Assembly: GCA_016841675.1 (NCBI GenBank)
Contig: JAENYQ010000009.1
Coordinates: forward strand, 1 to 64,000
Direction: 5' to 3'
DNA from: Desulfotomaculum sp.
GTDB taxonomy: Bacteria > Bacillota > Desulfotomaculia > Desulfotomaculales > Desulfallaceae
Length of the DNA stretch: 64,000 nucleotides
In this document: positions 51,158 through 60,128 of the stretch, one piece after another
Numbering within the stretch: the first letter of the stretch is position 1
Layout: each line of letters begins with the position of its first letter
The notes under the pieces: generated by a model
The model's database searches: none
What the model saw: only the letters and a program-made list of their open reading frames with translations
What the model was told of the DNA's origin: nothing
Made by a program: the position numbers and the translations under genes

Positions 51158-51931
51158 ATGCTGGTCAACAAGGTGGAGATCTGCGGTGTAAATACGTCCA
51201 AGCTTCCGGTACTTACCGGCGCCCAGATGAAAGAGCTGTTCATAGCAATGCAAGGTGGTGAGACCACCTCCCGTGACCGGCTAATTAAGGGCAACTTGCG
51301 ATTGGTGCTCAGTGTAATTCAGCGCTTTACCAATCGTGGTGAATACGTGGATGACTTATTCCAGGTGGGCTGCATCGGCTTGATGAAAGCTATCGATAAT
51401 TTTGACCTCTCCCAGAACGTTAAATTTTCTACTTATGCAGTACCTATGATTATTGGTGAAATCAGACGTTACCTGAGGGACAACAACCCCATCCGGGTAA
51501 GCCGGTCCCTGCGTGACGTAGCCTATAAGGCGTTACAGGTGCGTGATACACTGGTGAATAAGCACTCCCGTGAGCCTTCGGTAAACGAAATTGCTAAAGA
51601 ACTAAAAATGCCCAGGGAAGATATTGTATTTGCTTTGGATGCCATTCAAGAGCCCATTTCATTATTTGAACCCATATACCATGACGGTGGGGACCCTATT
51701 TTTGTGATGGACCAGATCGGGGACGACAAAAATCTGGATGCCAATTGGCTGGAGGGTATTGCCATCCGGGACGCTCTGCGCAAACTAAGCGACCGGGAAA
51801 AACTAATCTTGACACTAAGATTTTTTGAAGGTAAAACGCAAATGGAAGTGGCTGATGAAATTGGTATCTCCCAAGCTCAGGTATCCCGTCTGGAAAAGGC
51901 AGCTCTAGGACATATGCGTAAACATATATAG
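51158..51931 (+). CDS. sigG: Sigma G, forespore sporulation sigma factor
   Basis: A 257-residue sigma factor of the late forespore. The opening NKVEICGVNTSKLPVLT is typical of sigma G. Region 2 GNLRLVLSVIQRFTNRGEYV and GLMKAIDNFDLSQNVKFSTY, region 3, and region 4 MEVADEIGISQAQVSRLEK. GGTGGGGGG precedes the ATG. It lies 98 bp after sigE, so it is probably read both from the sigE transcript and from its own forespore promoter in the gap; no exact -35/-10 pair is assigned. Confidence 0.96.
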   Translation: MLVNKVEICGVNTSKLPVLTGAQMKELFIAMQGGETTSRDRLIKGNLRLVLSVIQRFTNRGEYVDDLFQVGCIGLMKAIDNFDLSQNVKFSTYAVPMIIGEIRRYLRDNNPIRVSRSLRDVAYKALQVRDTLVNKHSREPSVNEIAKELKMPREDIVFALDAIQEPISLFEPIYHDGGDPIFVMDQIGDDKNLDANWLEGIAIRDALRKLSDREKLILTLRFFEGKTQMEVADEIGISQAQVSRLEKAALGHMRKHI

Positions 51932-52011
51932 GCTTAAGCAGTACATATAAACACCGTGTATTTTAAAATGTAGTGTTATCGGTGTGTAATTGCCGGCCGG
52001 GAGGTGGCGGT

Positions 52012-52170
52012 ATGCTATACCGAGCAGCAGTCATGGTTTTTATCATTGTAATGGTGCTATTGGCGGGACCTGCTTACGGTGACCATGACCTCCAGCAGGG
52101 CGGTGAACAGGCTGTTAAGGCCTATAACTGCCATAACTTATACTATGACAACACAAAAACCCCTAACTAA
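52012..52170 (+). CDS. Small secreted protein, 52 residues
   Basis: A signal peptide (LYRAAVMVFIIVMVLLAGPA, then YG) followed by about 29 residues (DHDLQQGGEQAVKAYNCHNL, then YYDNTKTPN). GGGAGGTGG precedes the ATG at proper spacing. The longer frame upstream has no ribosome site. Lies between sigG and ylmC, so a sporulation link is possible; function unknown. Confidence 0.55.
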   Translation: MLYRAAVMVFIIVMVLLAGPAYGDHDLQQGGEQAVKAYNCHNLYYDNTKTPN

Positions 52171-52250
52171 TAGTGTTCGTTTAAGCAGATCACATTTTGG
52201 TTCAGAATCGCTGGCGCCTCTCATATACATACTATGGGAGGTGCTTTACT

Positions 52251-52541
52251 GTGGTTAGAATCTCCGATCTACGCATGCGGGAAGTAATTAACGTGGCCGA
52301 TGGGCGTCGCCTCGGCCCCATCAAGGATATAGACATCGACCTGGAGGAAGGCCGTATCAACGCCATTATTCTGCCTGGTCACGGTGGGGGCAGGCTCATG
52401 GGTATATTGGGCCGGGAAGAAGAAGTGGTGGTGCCGTGGCAGAAGATTAGAAAAATCGGTATTGATGTAATTCTGATTGATCTGACCCATATTATCCGGA
52501 ACGGCGAAATGCACGGCGGGCTTCCGGACCGGACCTGGTAA
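52251..52541 (+). CDS. ylmC: YlmC/YmxH family PRC-barrel sporulation protein
   Basis: A 96-residue PRC-barrel-like protein: RISDLRMREVINVADGRRLG, then DIDIDLEEGRINAIILPG and WQKIRKIGIDVILID. The RMREVIN motif near the start is the family hallmark. GTG 52251 follows GGGAGGTG. Members are found near sigE/sigG and dapG in spore formers. Function in spore formation is not defined. Confidence 0.85.
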   Translation: MVRISDLRMREVINVADGRRLGPIKDIDIDLEEGRINAIILPGHGGGRLMGILGREEEVVVPWQKIRKIGIDVILIDLTHIIRNGEMHGGLPDRTW

Positions 52542-52610
52542 TTGAGCAGTGCCGCCGGGGGCACTGGCGATCATGGAATGGTGCGGTGTGGAATAGTAGT
52601 GTAGTTGGCG

Positions 52611-52648
52611 AAGCATAAAAGGAGCCCAATGGGGCTCCTTTTATGCTT
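52611..52648. terminator. Perfect bidirectional terminator
   Basis: AAGCATAAAAGGAGCCC-AATG-GGGCTCCTTTTATGCTT, a perfect 17-bp stem with A/T-rich outer part usable in both directions. Between ylmC (+) and the rubrerythrin gene (-), which converge. Confidence 0.9.
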
Positions 52649-52702
52649 CCGCTGCGCTTTGCGTGAGCGGTGGGAGGAGTAGGGGATAGTTTCTAAAGGT
52701 GA

Positions 52703-53191
52703 CTAATTATAGGGAACAATATCAGTGGCCAGTTTTCTGATATGCAGTTTTTCCTGTTCAATTAACTTGCCCAGCACTACTTTGCCTGCTTCATCCACCA
52801 GGTTGTATAGCTCCTGGAAGATTAGGATGGAGTCCTTCTCAAACCTAAATGCCACTGCCAGTGCCTCCCTAGCCACGCTAATATTGGGAAGCAATTTTTC
52901 GATATTGTCGTGATTAAACACATGGTTGTCAACCAACGCTTTGAGATAATCACCATATTCACCCACATAACTCTCGTTGAGTATGAAGTCGCTGGGTAAA
53001 TTTGCGCCCAGACTTTCAAAATCAACAATATGTTGTTTTTCCTCACCGGACAGTAACTCAAATATTTTTTTAACCTCGTCGTCGTCCACCTGGGCAGCGG
53101 CAATTTCATAAAACTTTTGCCCCTGCTTCTCTATTTCTACTGCTAGACGAACAATTTCTGTGCCGTTAAATTTGGTAATACTCCAGGCCAT
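52703..53191 (-). CDS. Rubrerythrin-like ferritin-domain protein
   Basis: A 162-residue four-helix protein of the ferritin-like (rubrerythrin N-terminal) family. Di-iron-type ligand motifs: EIEKQGQKFYEIAAAQ (E...), GEEKQHIVDFESLG (E-x-x-H), then FRFEKDSILIFQEL and EQEKLHIRKLA (E-x-x-H). There is no C-terminal rubredoxin domain, but a separate rubredoxin is encoded directly upstream in the same operon. GGGAGGG precedes the ATG. Probable peroxide or oxygen detoxification in an anaerobe. Confidence 0.85.
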   Translation of the reverse strand: MAWSITKFNGTEIVRLAVEIEKQGQKFYEIAAAQVDDDEVKKIFELLSGEEKQHIVDFESLGANLPSDFILNESYVGEYGDYLKALVDNHVFNHDNIEKLLPNISVAREALAVAFRFEKDSILIFQELYNLVDEAGKVVLGKLIEQEKLHIRKLATDIVPYN

Positions 53192-53208
53192 CCTGATTCC
53201 CTCCCGGT

Positions 53209-53361
53209 TTACTCTTTTTCAAACTGATCTTTGCCAGCACCGCACACCGGGCATACCCAGTTATCCGGCAATTGCTCAAAGAGTGTTCCCGGCGGAATAT
53301 CATCTGCCCCCTCAGCGGGATCGTAAACATAACCGCAGATTATGCAAACATACTTATCCAT
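53209..53361 (-). CDS. Rubredoxin
   Basis: A 50-residue electron carrier with one Fe in a Cys4 site: Cys6 and Cys9 ([12 protein letters not shown]) and Cys37 and Cys40 ([15 protein letters not shown]). AGAGGTG precedes the ATG. It lies 17 bp upstream of the rubrerythrin-like gene on the same strand, so the two form a small operon that pairs donor and peroxidase. PerR or another redox sensor probably controls it, but no box was recognised in the AT-rich 5' region. Confidence 0.95.
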   Translation of the reverse strand: MDKYVCIICGYVYDPAEGADDIPPGTLFEQLPDNWVCPVCGAGKDQFEKE

Positions 53362-53575
53362 ATATTTCACCTCTTATGTTCTATTATCTTTTTATTGTTT
53401 ACATCTTAACTGCTAATAATTACTTATCAATTACTATTTTATTAAAAGTTCATTAACATCCTGGGGTGAGAAGCAGGGCTATTTATCGGGAGACACAAAA
53501 AAAATCTGAACACCTTTTTAACTTTCGGCACATAGTCTGGTATAGAGTCTTATTTGCCGGAAGGAGGGACAGTAA

Positions 53576-54688
53576 ATGGAAACATATATTGTTAGAAGCG
53601 GGGACACCCTGTTTGCTATAGCACAACGGCTTGGTACTACGGTGGAGGAATTGTCCCAGCTGAATAACATTACCAATCCCGAGAATATCAGGGTAGGACA
53701 GCAGTTGCTTATTCCTGATGACGCCACCAGTACAATGCAGCAGCCTACACGCCAGCAGCAGCCAGTCGGTGGTACTTTTACCACCACCACTGTTGGTGGT
53801 CTGCGTTATACCCTAACCACCAACCGCAGGCAGTACCAGCGCGGCGAACAAGTGCAGATCACTTTTGTTAAGTGTAACGTGTCCTCAAGAACTATCCAGT
53901 TAAACTACAATACCGGCCAGCGCTTTGATATAGCAGCATTGCGTGACGGCAGGGAAGTCTGGCGCTGGTCAGATGACCAGTTTTTCACCCAGGCCGCCGG
54001 TATCGAAAGGCTGCGCCCAGGCCAGTGCCGCACTTACACGGCTACCTGGGATCTGCGCAACAGGCAGGGGAACTTTGTAGCCCTGGATACGTTTACTATT
54101 CGGGCTCAAAATGTGGCTGTGCAGCTGCGCAACCGATTCGTGCAAACTCAGATCCAGGTCGTGACCCGTCCGAGCCCCCCCCAGCCCGCACCGGGCCGCT
54201 GCCCCAGAACCAACATGCTGGCCAACCCGGGGTTTGAAGAATGGGTTAATCCTACCACCCCCAGGTTTTGGGTCGGCACCAACGTGCGTCGTTCCGGGTT
54301 GGCCCACTCCGGTCAGTTTGCCGCTGAAATGGGCGGGGACAGTAGCAGGCAGGCGATCTTGCGTCAGTCAGTATTGGCAGGCCCCAGGTTTAATTACCAG
54401 ATTACCTTCTGGGCCCGGGAAAGAATCAGGAATGCAGGTTTAGGCAGGTATGTTCTGGAAGCGGCAATTTATGTTTACGACCGGTCGGGGCGCTTTATTG
54501 GCCGGGTGGATCCGTCATTCACATCGGCTTCCATACCCGACAGGACTTACCAGCAGTTCCGGTTTACCACCGGAGTGCTGCCTGCAGGTACCGACCGGGC
54601 CGAGTTGCGTTTCATATTCCGCCCGCTCACGGGAAACACCAACAGTATTATCATTGATGATGTGAACATGGTCTGCGTCAGCCGGTAG
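53576..54688 (+). CDS. LysM - BsuPI-like - carbohydrate-binding-like protein
   Basis: A 370-residue three-part protein without a classical signal peptide. Residues 1-48 are a LysM peptidoglycan-binding module (METYIVRSGDTLFAIAQRLG to IRVGQQLLIPDD). A Gln/Thr-rich linker follows. Residues about 70-195 resemble the BsuPI intracellular proteinase-inhibitor domain (YNTGQRFDIAALRDGREVWR, WSDDQFFTQ, the TATWDLRN strand). A Pro-rich linker leads to about 225-370, a CBM4/CBM9-like beta-sandwich (NMLANPGFEEW ... SGLAHSGQFAAEMGG; IIDDVNMV end). GGAGGGAC precedes the ATG. Possibly a spore-coat or cortex protein; function unproven. Confidence 0.75.
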   Translation: METYIVRSGDTLFAIAQRLGTTVEELSQLNNITNPENIRVGQQLLIPDDATSTMQQPTRQQQPVGGTFTTTTVGGLRYTLTTNRRQYQRGEQVQITFVKCNVSSRTIQLNYNTGQRFDIAALRDGREVWRWSDDQFFTQAAGIERLRPGQCRTYTATWDLRNRQGNFVALDTFTIRAQNVAVQLRNRFVQTQIQVVTRPSPPQPAPGRCPRTNMLANPGFEEWVNPTTPRFWVGTNVRRSGLAHSGQFAAEMGGDSSRQAILRQSVLAGPRFNYQITFWARERIRNAGLGRYVLEAAIYVYDRSGRFIGRVDPSFTSASIPDRTYQQFRFTTGVLPAGTDRAELRFIFRPLTGNTNSIIIDDVNMVCVSR

Positions 54689-54689
54689 A

Positions 54690-54725
54690 AAAAAAGGCAG
54701 CCCGCAAAGCGGGCTGCCTTTTTTC
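54690..54725 (+). terminator. Intrinsic terminator
   Basis: AAAAAAGGCAGCCCGC-AAA-GCGGGCTGCCTTTTTT, perfect stem with T-run, immediately after the LysM-protein stop. Confidence 0.95.
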
Positions 54726-54735
54726 AAACTCCATG

Positions 54736-54816
54736 GGGGTCAGGCCCTGCGTAACTGCATAACTGTAAAAGTCTAATTTCTAGTATAGGTTATGTAGTTA
54801 TGCAGGGCCTGACCCC
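54736..54816. repeat. GGGGTCAGGCCCTGC inverted repeat
   Basis: GGGGTCAGGCCCTGC (54736-54750) and its exact complement GCAGGGCCTGACCCC (54802-54816), 51 bp apart; inner GTAACTGCATAACTGTA ... TATGTAGTTATGCAG also pairs. Same family as 17646-17685. It lies directly after the terminator and 10 bp before the FmdB stop. Confidence 0.85.
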
Positions 54817-54826
54817 TGCTGCTTTG

Positions 54827-55051
54827 TTAGTGACCGCAGCTGCCGCAGTTGGATGAACTGCAGGAACCGCAGCTGCTCCCGCCGCCACCACCGTCGTTTT
54901 CTGTGCCACAAGCACAAAAGCCTGACATAACCCGCTTGGGTGCCGGTGCAGCGCAGGCCGGACAATTTATTTTTTCACCATTTTCCCCCATAGTGCAAAG
55001 TTTTTCAAAACGGTGCCCACATTTATTACAACGGAATTCATAAATCGGCAT
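54827..55051 (-). CDS. FmdB-family zinc-ribbon protein
   Basis: A 74-residue protein with the FmdB/CxxC zinc ribbon: PIYEFRCNKCGHRFEKLC and NCPACAAPAPKRVMSGFCA. The C-terminus is a Gly/Ser/Cys-rich tail (GSCSSSNCGSCGH) ending in GH, unusual in having many cysteines. GGAAGGGAG precedes the ATG. Proposed to be regulatory in some organisms (FmdB); the real role is unclear. Confidence 0.85.
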   Translation of the reverse strand: MPIYEFRCNKCGHRFEKLCTMGENGEKINCPACAAPAPKRVMSGFCACGTENDGGGGGSSCGSCSSSNCGSCGH

Positions 55052-55184
55052 ATTTTGTACACTCCCTTCCTCTATTAAATTTATGACCTGCAGCTTTTTA
55101 TGTCAAGGGTAGAATTTATGCAGCGACCTAAAAAAGCGACACGATTTCTGCTGCCATCCAGTTGAAGTATTTGACGCATTGTAT

Positions 55185-55362
55185 TTTAGGGACATTGTAC
55201 GTTAGGGACATTATACAGACGTTGACATTTACACGTTAGTGACAGTCATAAGTTGGGGACATTCATATATTGGGGACATTCCTCCGCAGGAGGTGTGTCC
55301 CCTGTCCTTAAACGGAGGTGTGTCCCCTATCCTTAGACGGGGGTGTGTCCCCTACCCTTATT
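55185..55362. repeat. Array of GGGGACATT and GTGTCCCC repeats
   Basis: Degenerate copies of (G)GGGACATT (55188 to about 55282, five units with spacers of 12-25 bp), then three GTGTGTCCCC copies (55291, 55318, 55345) separated by about 27 bp, in opposite orientation to the first set. It lies upstream of the beta-CASP nuclease, in a 520-bp gene-free stretch. Confidence 0.75.
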
Positions 55363-55572
55363 GTATCCCTTTCCTCCTTACGGCTGACTTTGATGGAACT
55401 GTAAACTGAATAATTTGTAAAAGTGGGCAAACATTAACCAGCCAATGTACTAGATTTTGACCTTTCCCGGCAGGGAATGTCGGTTAATGCAGTGAATTAC
55501 TATTAAGTTAAACAAACGCACACGGAAGATTATTAGCATAAACTCAACATTACATACTGGAGGCATAACCAA

Positions 55573-57135
55573 ATGCAAATAACTTTTCTCGGCGCAGCGC
55601 AGACTGTAACTGGTTCCTGTCACTTGGTGGAAACTGCGGACAAAAAAATTATGGTCGACTGCGGAATGTTTCAGGGCCCCCGGGTAATCAGGGAGCGTAA
55701 TTACGAGCCCTTTGCTGTGATTCCCCAGACCGTGGACTACTTGTTGCTGACCCACGCACATATTGACCACAGCGGACAAGTGCCCAGATTGTACAAGGAC
55801 GGTTTTGAAGGGCGGGCGCTGGCCACCGATGCTAGCGTTGACCTGCTAGAAGTAATGCTCCCCGACAGCGGCCATATTCAGGAAATGGAAGTAGAGCGTC
55901 TCAACCGCAAAGCCAGGCGGGCGGGTAAAAAACTAATTACCCCCATTTATACCGCTGAAGACGGATACCAGTGCGTAAAAAACTTTGAACGGGTTCAGTA
56001 TAATCAAATTATAGCGCTGGACGAAGATATTTCCGTGCGTTTTGTGGACGCCGGGCATATATTGGGCTCTTCCATCCTGGAAATGTGGATTCGGGAAGGC
56101 GGTAACCAAACTAAACTGGTATTTACCGGCGATTTGGGCAGTCCGGGCAAACCATATGTGCATGACCCCACTATTATAGAAGAGGCCGATTATCTGGTTA
56201 TTGAAAGCACTTACGGAAATCGGCTGCACAAGGATAATGACAAAAACCGGAGTGATAAACTTTCCGAAGTCATTGAGGAAACCTACCGGAAAGGCGGAAA
56301 CCTGGTTATACCGGCCTTTGCGGTGGAACGCACCCAAGATTTGCTTTACGATATCAACCAGTTGGTCATAGCCGATAAACTGCCCCCCGTAAAAGTTTAC
56401 ATCGACAGCCCTATGGCGGTGGCGGTTACTGAAGTATTTAGGCGGCACCCTGAATTATTTGATATTGAAACCAGTAAACTAATTAAAGCTGGTGAAAACC
56501 CGCTGACCATGCCGGAATTGCATTTTTCGCGCACCACCGACGAGTCCCGGATGCTGAATGAACTCCCGGGCGGGGCTATTATACTATCGGCCAGCGGCAT
56601 GTGCGACGCCGGGCGCATTAAGCACCACTTGAAACACAATCTGTGGCGCCCCGAATGCACGGTGCTGTTCGTCGGCTACCAGGCTCCCGGCACCAAGGGC
56701 CACCACCTGCTAAATGGCGCTACTTCCATCCGTATTCACGGTGAGGAAATAGCAGTGCGGGCGGATATCAGACGCATTGATGCTTATTCTTCCCATGCCG
56801 ACCAGCAAGGGCTGCTGGATTGGATAAGTGAGTTCAAGACCAAGCCCCGCCGGGTATTTCTGGTGCACGGTGAGCCCGAGGCCCTGAAAACCATGACTGT
56901 GCTTATGCAGGAAAAACTAGGACTGGAAGCTTACGCCCCCCAATGGCAGGAAACCGTGAATTTAACCCCGGGTTCCGAGTTTACGACCGAAGACTTGCTG
57001 AGTGCTTACCAGACGGTAGCGGCCAAAATGGAGAGTTTTGCCGGTTCTGCCCCGGACCGCTCAGAATTGGAACGGGTAATGAAACGGCTCAAAGAACTTA
57101 ATGTGATACTGGATAAATCCAGCCAGGCTGGGTAA
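55573..57135 (+). CDS. Metallo-beta-lactamase / beta-CASP RNA nuclease (YSH1-like)
   Basis: A 520-residue zinc-dependent nuclease. MBL signature HxHxDH in LLTHAHIDHSGQVP, then VFTGDLG, the ESTYGNRLH motif, beta-CASP domain (about 200-380), the KVYIDSPMAVAV motif, SASGMCDAGRIKHH, YSSHADQQGLLDW and VFLVHGEPEALKTM. These are all hallmarks of prokaryotic CPSF73/YSH1-like enzymes that process RNA. The N-terminus begins with the MBL fold directly (MQITFLGAAQTVTGSCHLV), with no KH domain. GGAGG precedes the ATG. It starts a chain continuing into pgeF (20 bp gap). Confidence 0.9.
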   Translation: MQITFLGAAQTVTGSCHLVETADKKIMVDCGMFQGPRVIRERNYEPFAVIPQTVDYLLLTHAHIDHSGQVPRLYKDGFEGRALATDASVDLLEVMLPDSGHIQEMEVERLNRKARRAGKKLITPIYTAEDGYQCVKNFERVQYNQIIALDEDISVRFVDAGHILGSSILEMWIREGGNQTKLVFTGDLGSPGKPYVHDPTIIEEADYLVIESTYGNRLHKDNDKNRSDKLSEVIEETYRKGGNLVIPAFAVERTQDLLYDINQLVIADKLPPVKVYIDSPMAVAVTEVFRRHPELFDIETSKLIKAGENPLTMPELHFSRTTDESRMLNELPGGAIILSASGMCDAGRIKHHLKHNLWRPECTVLFVGYQAPGTKGHHLLNGATSIRIHGEEIAVRADIRRIDAYSSHADQQGLLDWISEFKTKPRRVFLVHGEPEALKTMTVLMQEKLGLEAYAPQWQETVNLTPGSEFTTEDLLSAYQTVAAKMESFAGSAPDRSELERVMKRLKELNVILDKSSQAG

Positions 57136-57155
57136 TCTGGAAAGGAAATTAATCT

Positions 57156-57983
57156 ATGCCGGTGGGATTTATAATCAAACAGGATGGTTCTTTAACCACC
57201 TTGACTATTCCTTCCTTTACCGCCACCAGTGCGGTGGCACATGCGTTTACCACCAGGCATACCGGTGTCAGCCAAGCCCCCTTTAATTCATTGAACATGG
57301 ACTTCAAAGTGGGTGATGACCCTCAAAACGTAATTGCCAACCGAGACCGGGTGTGCGGCATGCTGGGCGTCGGTCTTGACCGATTGGTGGCGGCGGACCA
57401 GGTGCACGGTGACCAAGTGCTGACGGTTGATTTATCGCATGCCGGGCGGGGCGCCCGGTCAAACGGGGACGCTTTGCCCGGGGTTGATGCTCTGGTTACA
57501 GCGGTGCCGGGTTTAGCCCTGTCCAGCTATTACGCAGACTGCGTACCGCTGTTCTTTTTGGACCCGTTTCGCCGGGTGGTTGCTCTGGCTCATGCCGGGT
57601 GGAAGGGTTCGGTGCTGCGTATCGGCGAAAAAACTGTCCGCCACATGGTCGAAAGGCACGGATGCAGGCTGCCGAATATTTTGGCTGCTGTAGGCCCGTC
57701 CATCGGACCGTGCTGCTACGAGGTGGATGGGGCGGTTATGGCTCAAGTGGAAAAATGCCTGCCCGGGGAACCTCAGTATACGGTTCAAGGGCGGTCGGGC
57801 CACTGGTGGCTGGACCTACCGCAACTGAACAGCAGGGTTTTGATGCAGGCGGGCATAAAGGCTGAAAATATTACACTATCGGGTTATTGCACTGCCTGCC
57901 GTGAAGACCTGTTTTTCTCACACCGCAAGCAATGTGGCCGGACAGGGCGGATGGCTTCGTTTATTATGTTGAACGGGGGTTAA
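57156..57983 (+). CDS. pgeF: PgeF, peptidoglycan editing factor (YlmD/YfiH, laccase-domain)
   Basis: A 275-residue protein of the laccase-domain/YfiH family, implicated in editing non-standard peptidoglycan precursors and in purine nucleoside catabolism. Metal/active-site motifs: VHGDQVL, YADCVPLFF, HAGWKGSVLRIGEK, GPSIGPCCYEVD and CTACREDLFFSHR. AAGGAAA precedes the ATG. In B. subtilis ylmD follows sigG and ylmC; here about 4.6 kb of other genes intervene. phoP starts 3 bp after its stop, so it is cotranscribed with the Pho genes. Confidence 0.9.
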   Translation: MPVGFIIKQDGSLTTLTIPSFTATSAVAHAFTTRHTGVSQAPFNSLNMDFKVGDDPQNVIANRDRVCGMLGVGLDRLVAADQVHGDQVLTVDLSHAGRGARSNGDALPGVDALVTAVPGLALSSYYADCVPLFFLDPFRRVVALAHAGWKGSVLRIGEKTVRHMVERHGCRLPNILAAVGPSIGPCCYEVDGAVMAQVEKCLPGEPQYTVQGRSGHWWLDLPQLNSRVLMQAGIKAENITLSGYCTACREDLFFSHRKQCGRTGRMASFIMLNGG

Positions 57984-57986
57984 TCC

Positions 57987-58697
57987 ATGTACAGGATACT
58001 GATGGTAGACGATGAGAAAAACATTGTAGAACTGGTCAAATTTAACCTGGAGCGGGAAGGTTTCGAAGTCCTGGCGGCCTACGACGGCCTGGAAGCCATA
58101 AAAATTGCTTTGGTTAAAAAACCCGATTTAATTGTCCTGGACATCATGCTCCCAGCATTGGATGGGCTGGAAGTATGCCGACAGCTGCGTCAAAACGAGG
58201 CCACCAGAAGTATACCTGTAATTATGCTCAGCGCCCGCGGAGAAGAGTTGGATCGCATATTGGGTCTGGAAATCGGAGCCGACGATTATGTGACCAAACC
58301 ATTTAGCCCTCGGGAATTGCTGGCTCGTATTAAGGCCAGGCTGCGCCGGTTTGGTACCACCGGCGGGGAACGTTCACCGGGCGGTGAAAAAAGGATCGTT
58401 CTTGGCCGTTTGGTTATTGACCAGGATCGGTTTGAGGTACTGGTGGACGGTGAACGCCAGGATCTCACCCCCAAGGAATTTGAATTATTGCGGTTTTTGG
58501 CCTTGGAGCCGGGCAAGGTATTTTCCCGGGATCAATTACTGGAAAAAATTTGGGGTTACGATTTCGCCGGTGATTCCCGGACGGTTGATGTGCATATCCG
58601 GCACCTAAGACAAAAACTGGAGAAATACCCCGGAATGCCTCAATACATTGAAACCGTGCGTGGAGTAGGCTATCGATTCAGGGAGGTGCCCAGTTGA
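57987..58697 (+). CDS. phoP: PhoP/PhoB-like response regulator
   Basis: A 236-residue OmpR-family regulator. Receiver domain with Asp8, Asp9 and phospho-acceptor Asp52 (LIVLDIMLP), and Lys in DDYVTKPFSP. The C-terminal winged helix (about 135-232) has DLTPKEFELLRFLALEPGKV and SRTVDVHIRHLRQKLEK, VRGVGYRF. GGGGG precedes the ATG. The stop overlaps the kinase start, and phoU follows, so phosphate control is the likely function. Confidence 0.9.
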   Translation: MYRILMVDDEKNIVELVKFNLEREGFEVLAAYDGLEAIKIALVKKPDLIVLDIMLPALDGLEVCRQLRQNEATRSIPVIMLSARGEELDRILGLEIGADDYVTKPFSPRELLARIKARLRRFGTTGGERSPGGEKRIVLGRLVIDQDRFEVLVDGERQDLTPKEFELLRFLALEPGKVFSRDQLLEKIWGYDFAGDSRTVDVHIRHLRQKLEKYPGMPQYIETVRGVGYRFREVPS

Positions 58698-60103
58698 GAG
58701 TTTGGAGTGTACTAGAGGGAATAGGCTGGCGCCCGGTGGCCAGTTATTTTTTTATGCTCCTGGTCTTTTTTACGCTCCTAAAACTATATGCTGTAGATAA
58801 AATCACCATTGGAGTCATGGTGGCCATATCATTGTTATTTTCGGCCTTTTTGGCCCTAGTGCTGTATAGGCGGGTCATCGTCCCGCTTAACGAAGTTATT
58901 GAAGCTGCCCGGGACATTGCCCGGGGTAATTTGAGCCGGAGAATCAATATCATCAGCCAGGATGAGATTGGTGATCTGGCCAAAAGCATTAACGATATGG
59001 CTGATCGCCTCAGACACACCATAGGCGAGATAACCGCGGAAAAAGACCGCGCCCAGGCAATGCTGGACAGTATGTCGGACGTAGTATTAGCCCTGGATCG
59101 CAAGGGGCGTATCATTATGGTCAACCCGGCGGTGGAAACTACTTTTGGTATCCCCCAAGTCGATTGCGTAGGCCGAAGTGTAGTCGAAGTAATCCGTAAT
59201 TTTGATTTGGACATGGTGCTGCAGCGGGTACAGGCCACCAACAGCCAACTGATCAGAGAGGTAGCCATTATTTCCCCGGAACCACGAATATTTATTTTAC
59301 GGGCCACACCACTGGTGGGCAATACCAAAGGTGGCATGGTGGTGCTGCTGCGGGACATTTCCGAGCGCAAACGTATGGAGCAAATGCGCAGTGAATTCAT
59401 GTCCAACGTGTCTCACGAGCTGCGCACACCGCTAACTTCAATTCAAGGATTTGTAGAGACTCTACAGGATAACGGTACCGAGGACCCCCAAATGATTAGG
59501 CACTTCCTGGGGATTATTGCCGCTGAAACTGCCCGGTTATCCAACCTGGTAGATGATCTTTTGGACCTGTCCAGGATTGAAGAACGACGGGTGGTGCGCC
59601 GTTGGCAGCGTGAGGATATTGGCACTCTGGTGGACCAGGTGCTAACAGTTTGCGGTTCCCGGGCCGATGATAAACAAATTGCCATCAAGGCCAGTCTGCA
59701 GCCGCGGTTGCCCCGGCTTTTTGGGGATCCGGATCTTTTGGCTCAGGTGCTGATCAACTTGGTGGACAATGCCATCAGGTATACATCTGCAGGCGGTACT
59801 ATTACCATTAGCGGCCTGGTGGAAGGTGATGAAATAAGAATCGATGTGGCCGATAACGGTGCTGGTATTCCTGCTGAAAACATACCGCGCATATTTGAAA
59901 GATTTTACCGGGTGGAAAAGGCCCGCACCAGGGGCATGGGCGGTACCGGGTTGGGCCTGGCCATTGTCAAACATATTATCAAGGGGCACGGGGGTAGGGT
60001 GGATGTTAAAAGTGTGGTAGGCAAAGGCACGGTTTTTTCTATTTTTCTGCCGCTGGAAATACCCGTGACGCTACCGGCTGCAGGATCTTTTTATCTCCAC
60101 TAA
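58694..60103 (+). CDS. phoR: PhoR-like sensor histidine kinase
   Basis: A 469-residue membrane kinase: two N-terminal transmembrane segments (about 13-28 and 36-55) with a very short extracytoplasmic loop, then HAMP (ARDIARGNLSRRINIISQDE), PAS (about 115-225), HisKA with His241 (SHELRTPLTSIQGFV) and HATPase_c (VDNAIRYTSAGGTI, DNGAGIP, GGTGLGLAIVKHI). TTG start behind GGGAGGTG overlapping phoP by 4 bp. With only a few residues outside, it may sense inside the membrane or cell, perhaps through PhoU. Confidence 0.9.
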   Translation: MRVWSVLEGIGWRPVASYFFMLLVFFTLLKLYAVDKITIGVMVAISLLFSAFLALVLYRRVIVPLNEVIEAARDIARGNLSRRINIISQDEIGDLAKSINDMADRLRHTIGEITAEKDRAQAMLDSMSDVVLALDRKGRIIMVNPAVETTFGIPQVDCVGRSVVEVIRNFDLDMVLQRVQATNSQLIREVAIISPEPRIFILRATPLVGNTKGGMVVLLRDISERKRMEQMRSEFMSNVSHELRTPLTSIQGFVETLQDNGTEDPQMIRHFLGIIAAETARLSNLVDDLLDLSRIEERRVVRRWQREDIGTLVDQVLTVCGSRADDKQIAIKASLQPRLPRLFGDPDLLAQVLINLVDNAIRYTSAGGTITISGLVEGDEIRIDVADNGAGIPAENIPRIFERFYRVEKARTRGMGGTGLGLAIVKHIIKGHGGRVDVKSVVGKGTVFSIFLPLEIPVTLPAAGSFYLH

Positions 60104-60128
60104 CATTGTCAGCGAAGGGGGTTGAACG

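Noticed and set aside
55185-55362. Possible CRISPR array
   Set aside because: Units are short (9-10 bp), change orientation, are decayed, and no cas genes are near.
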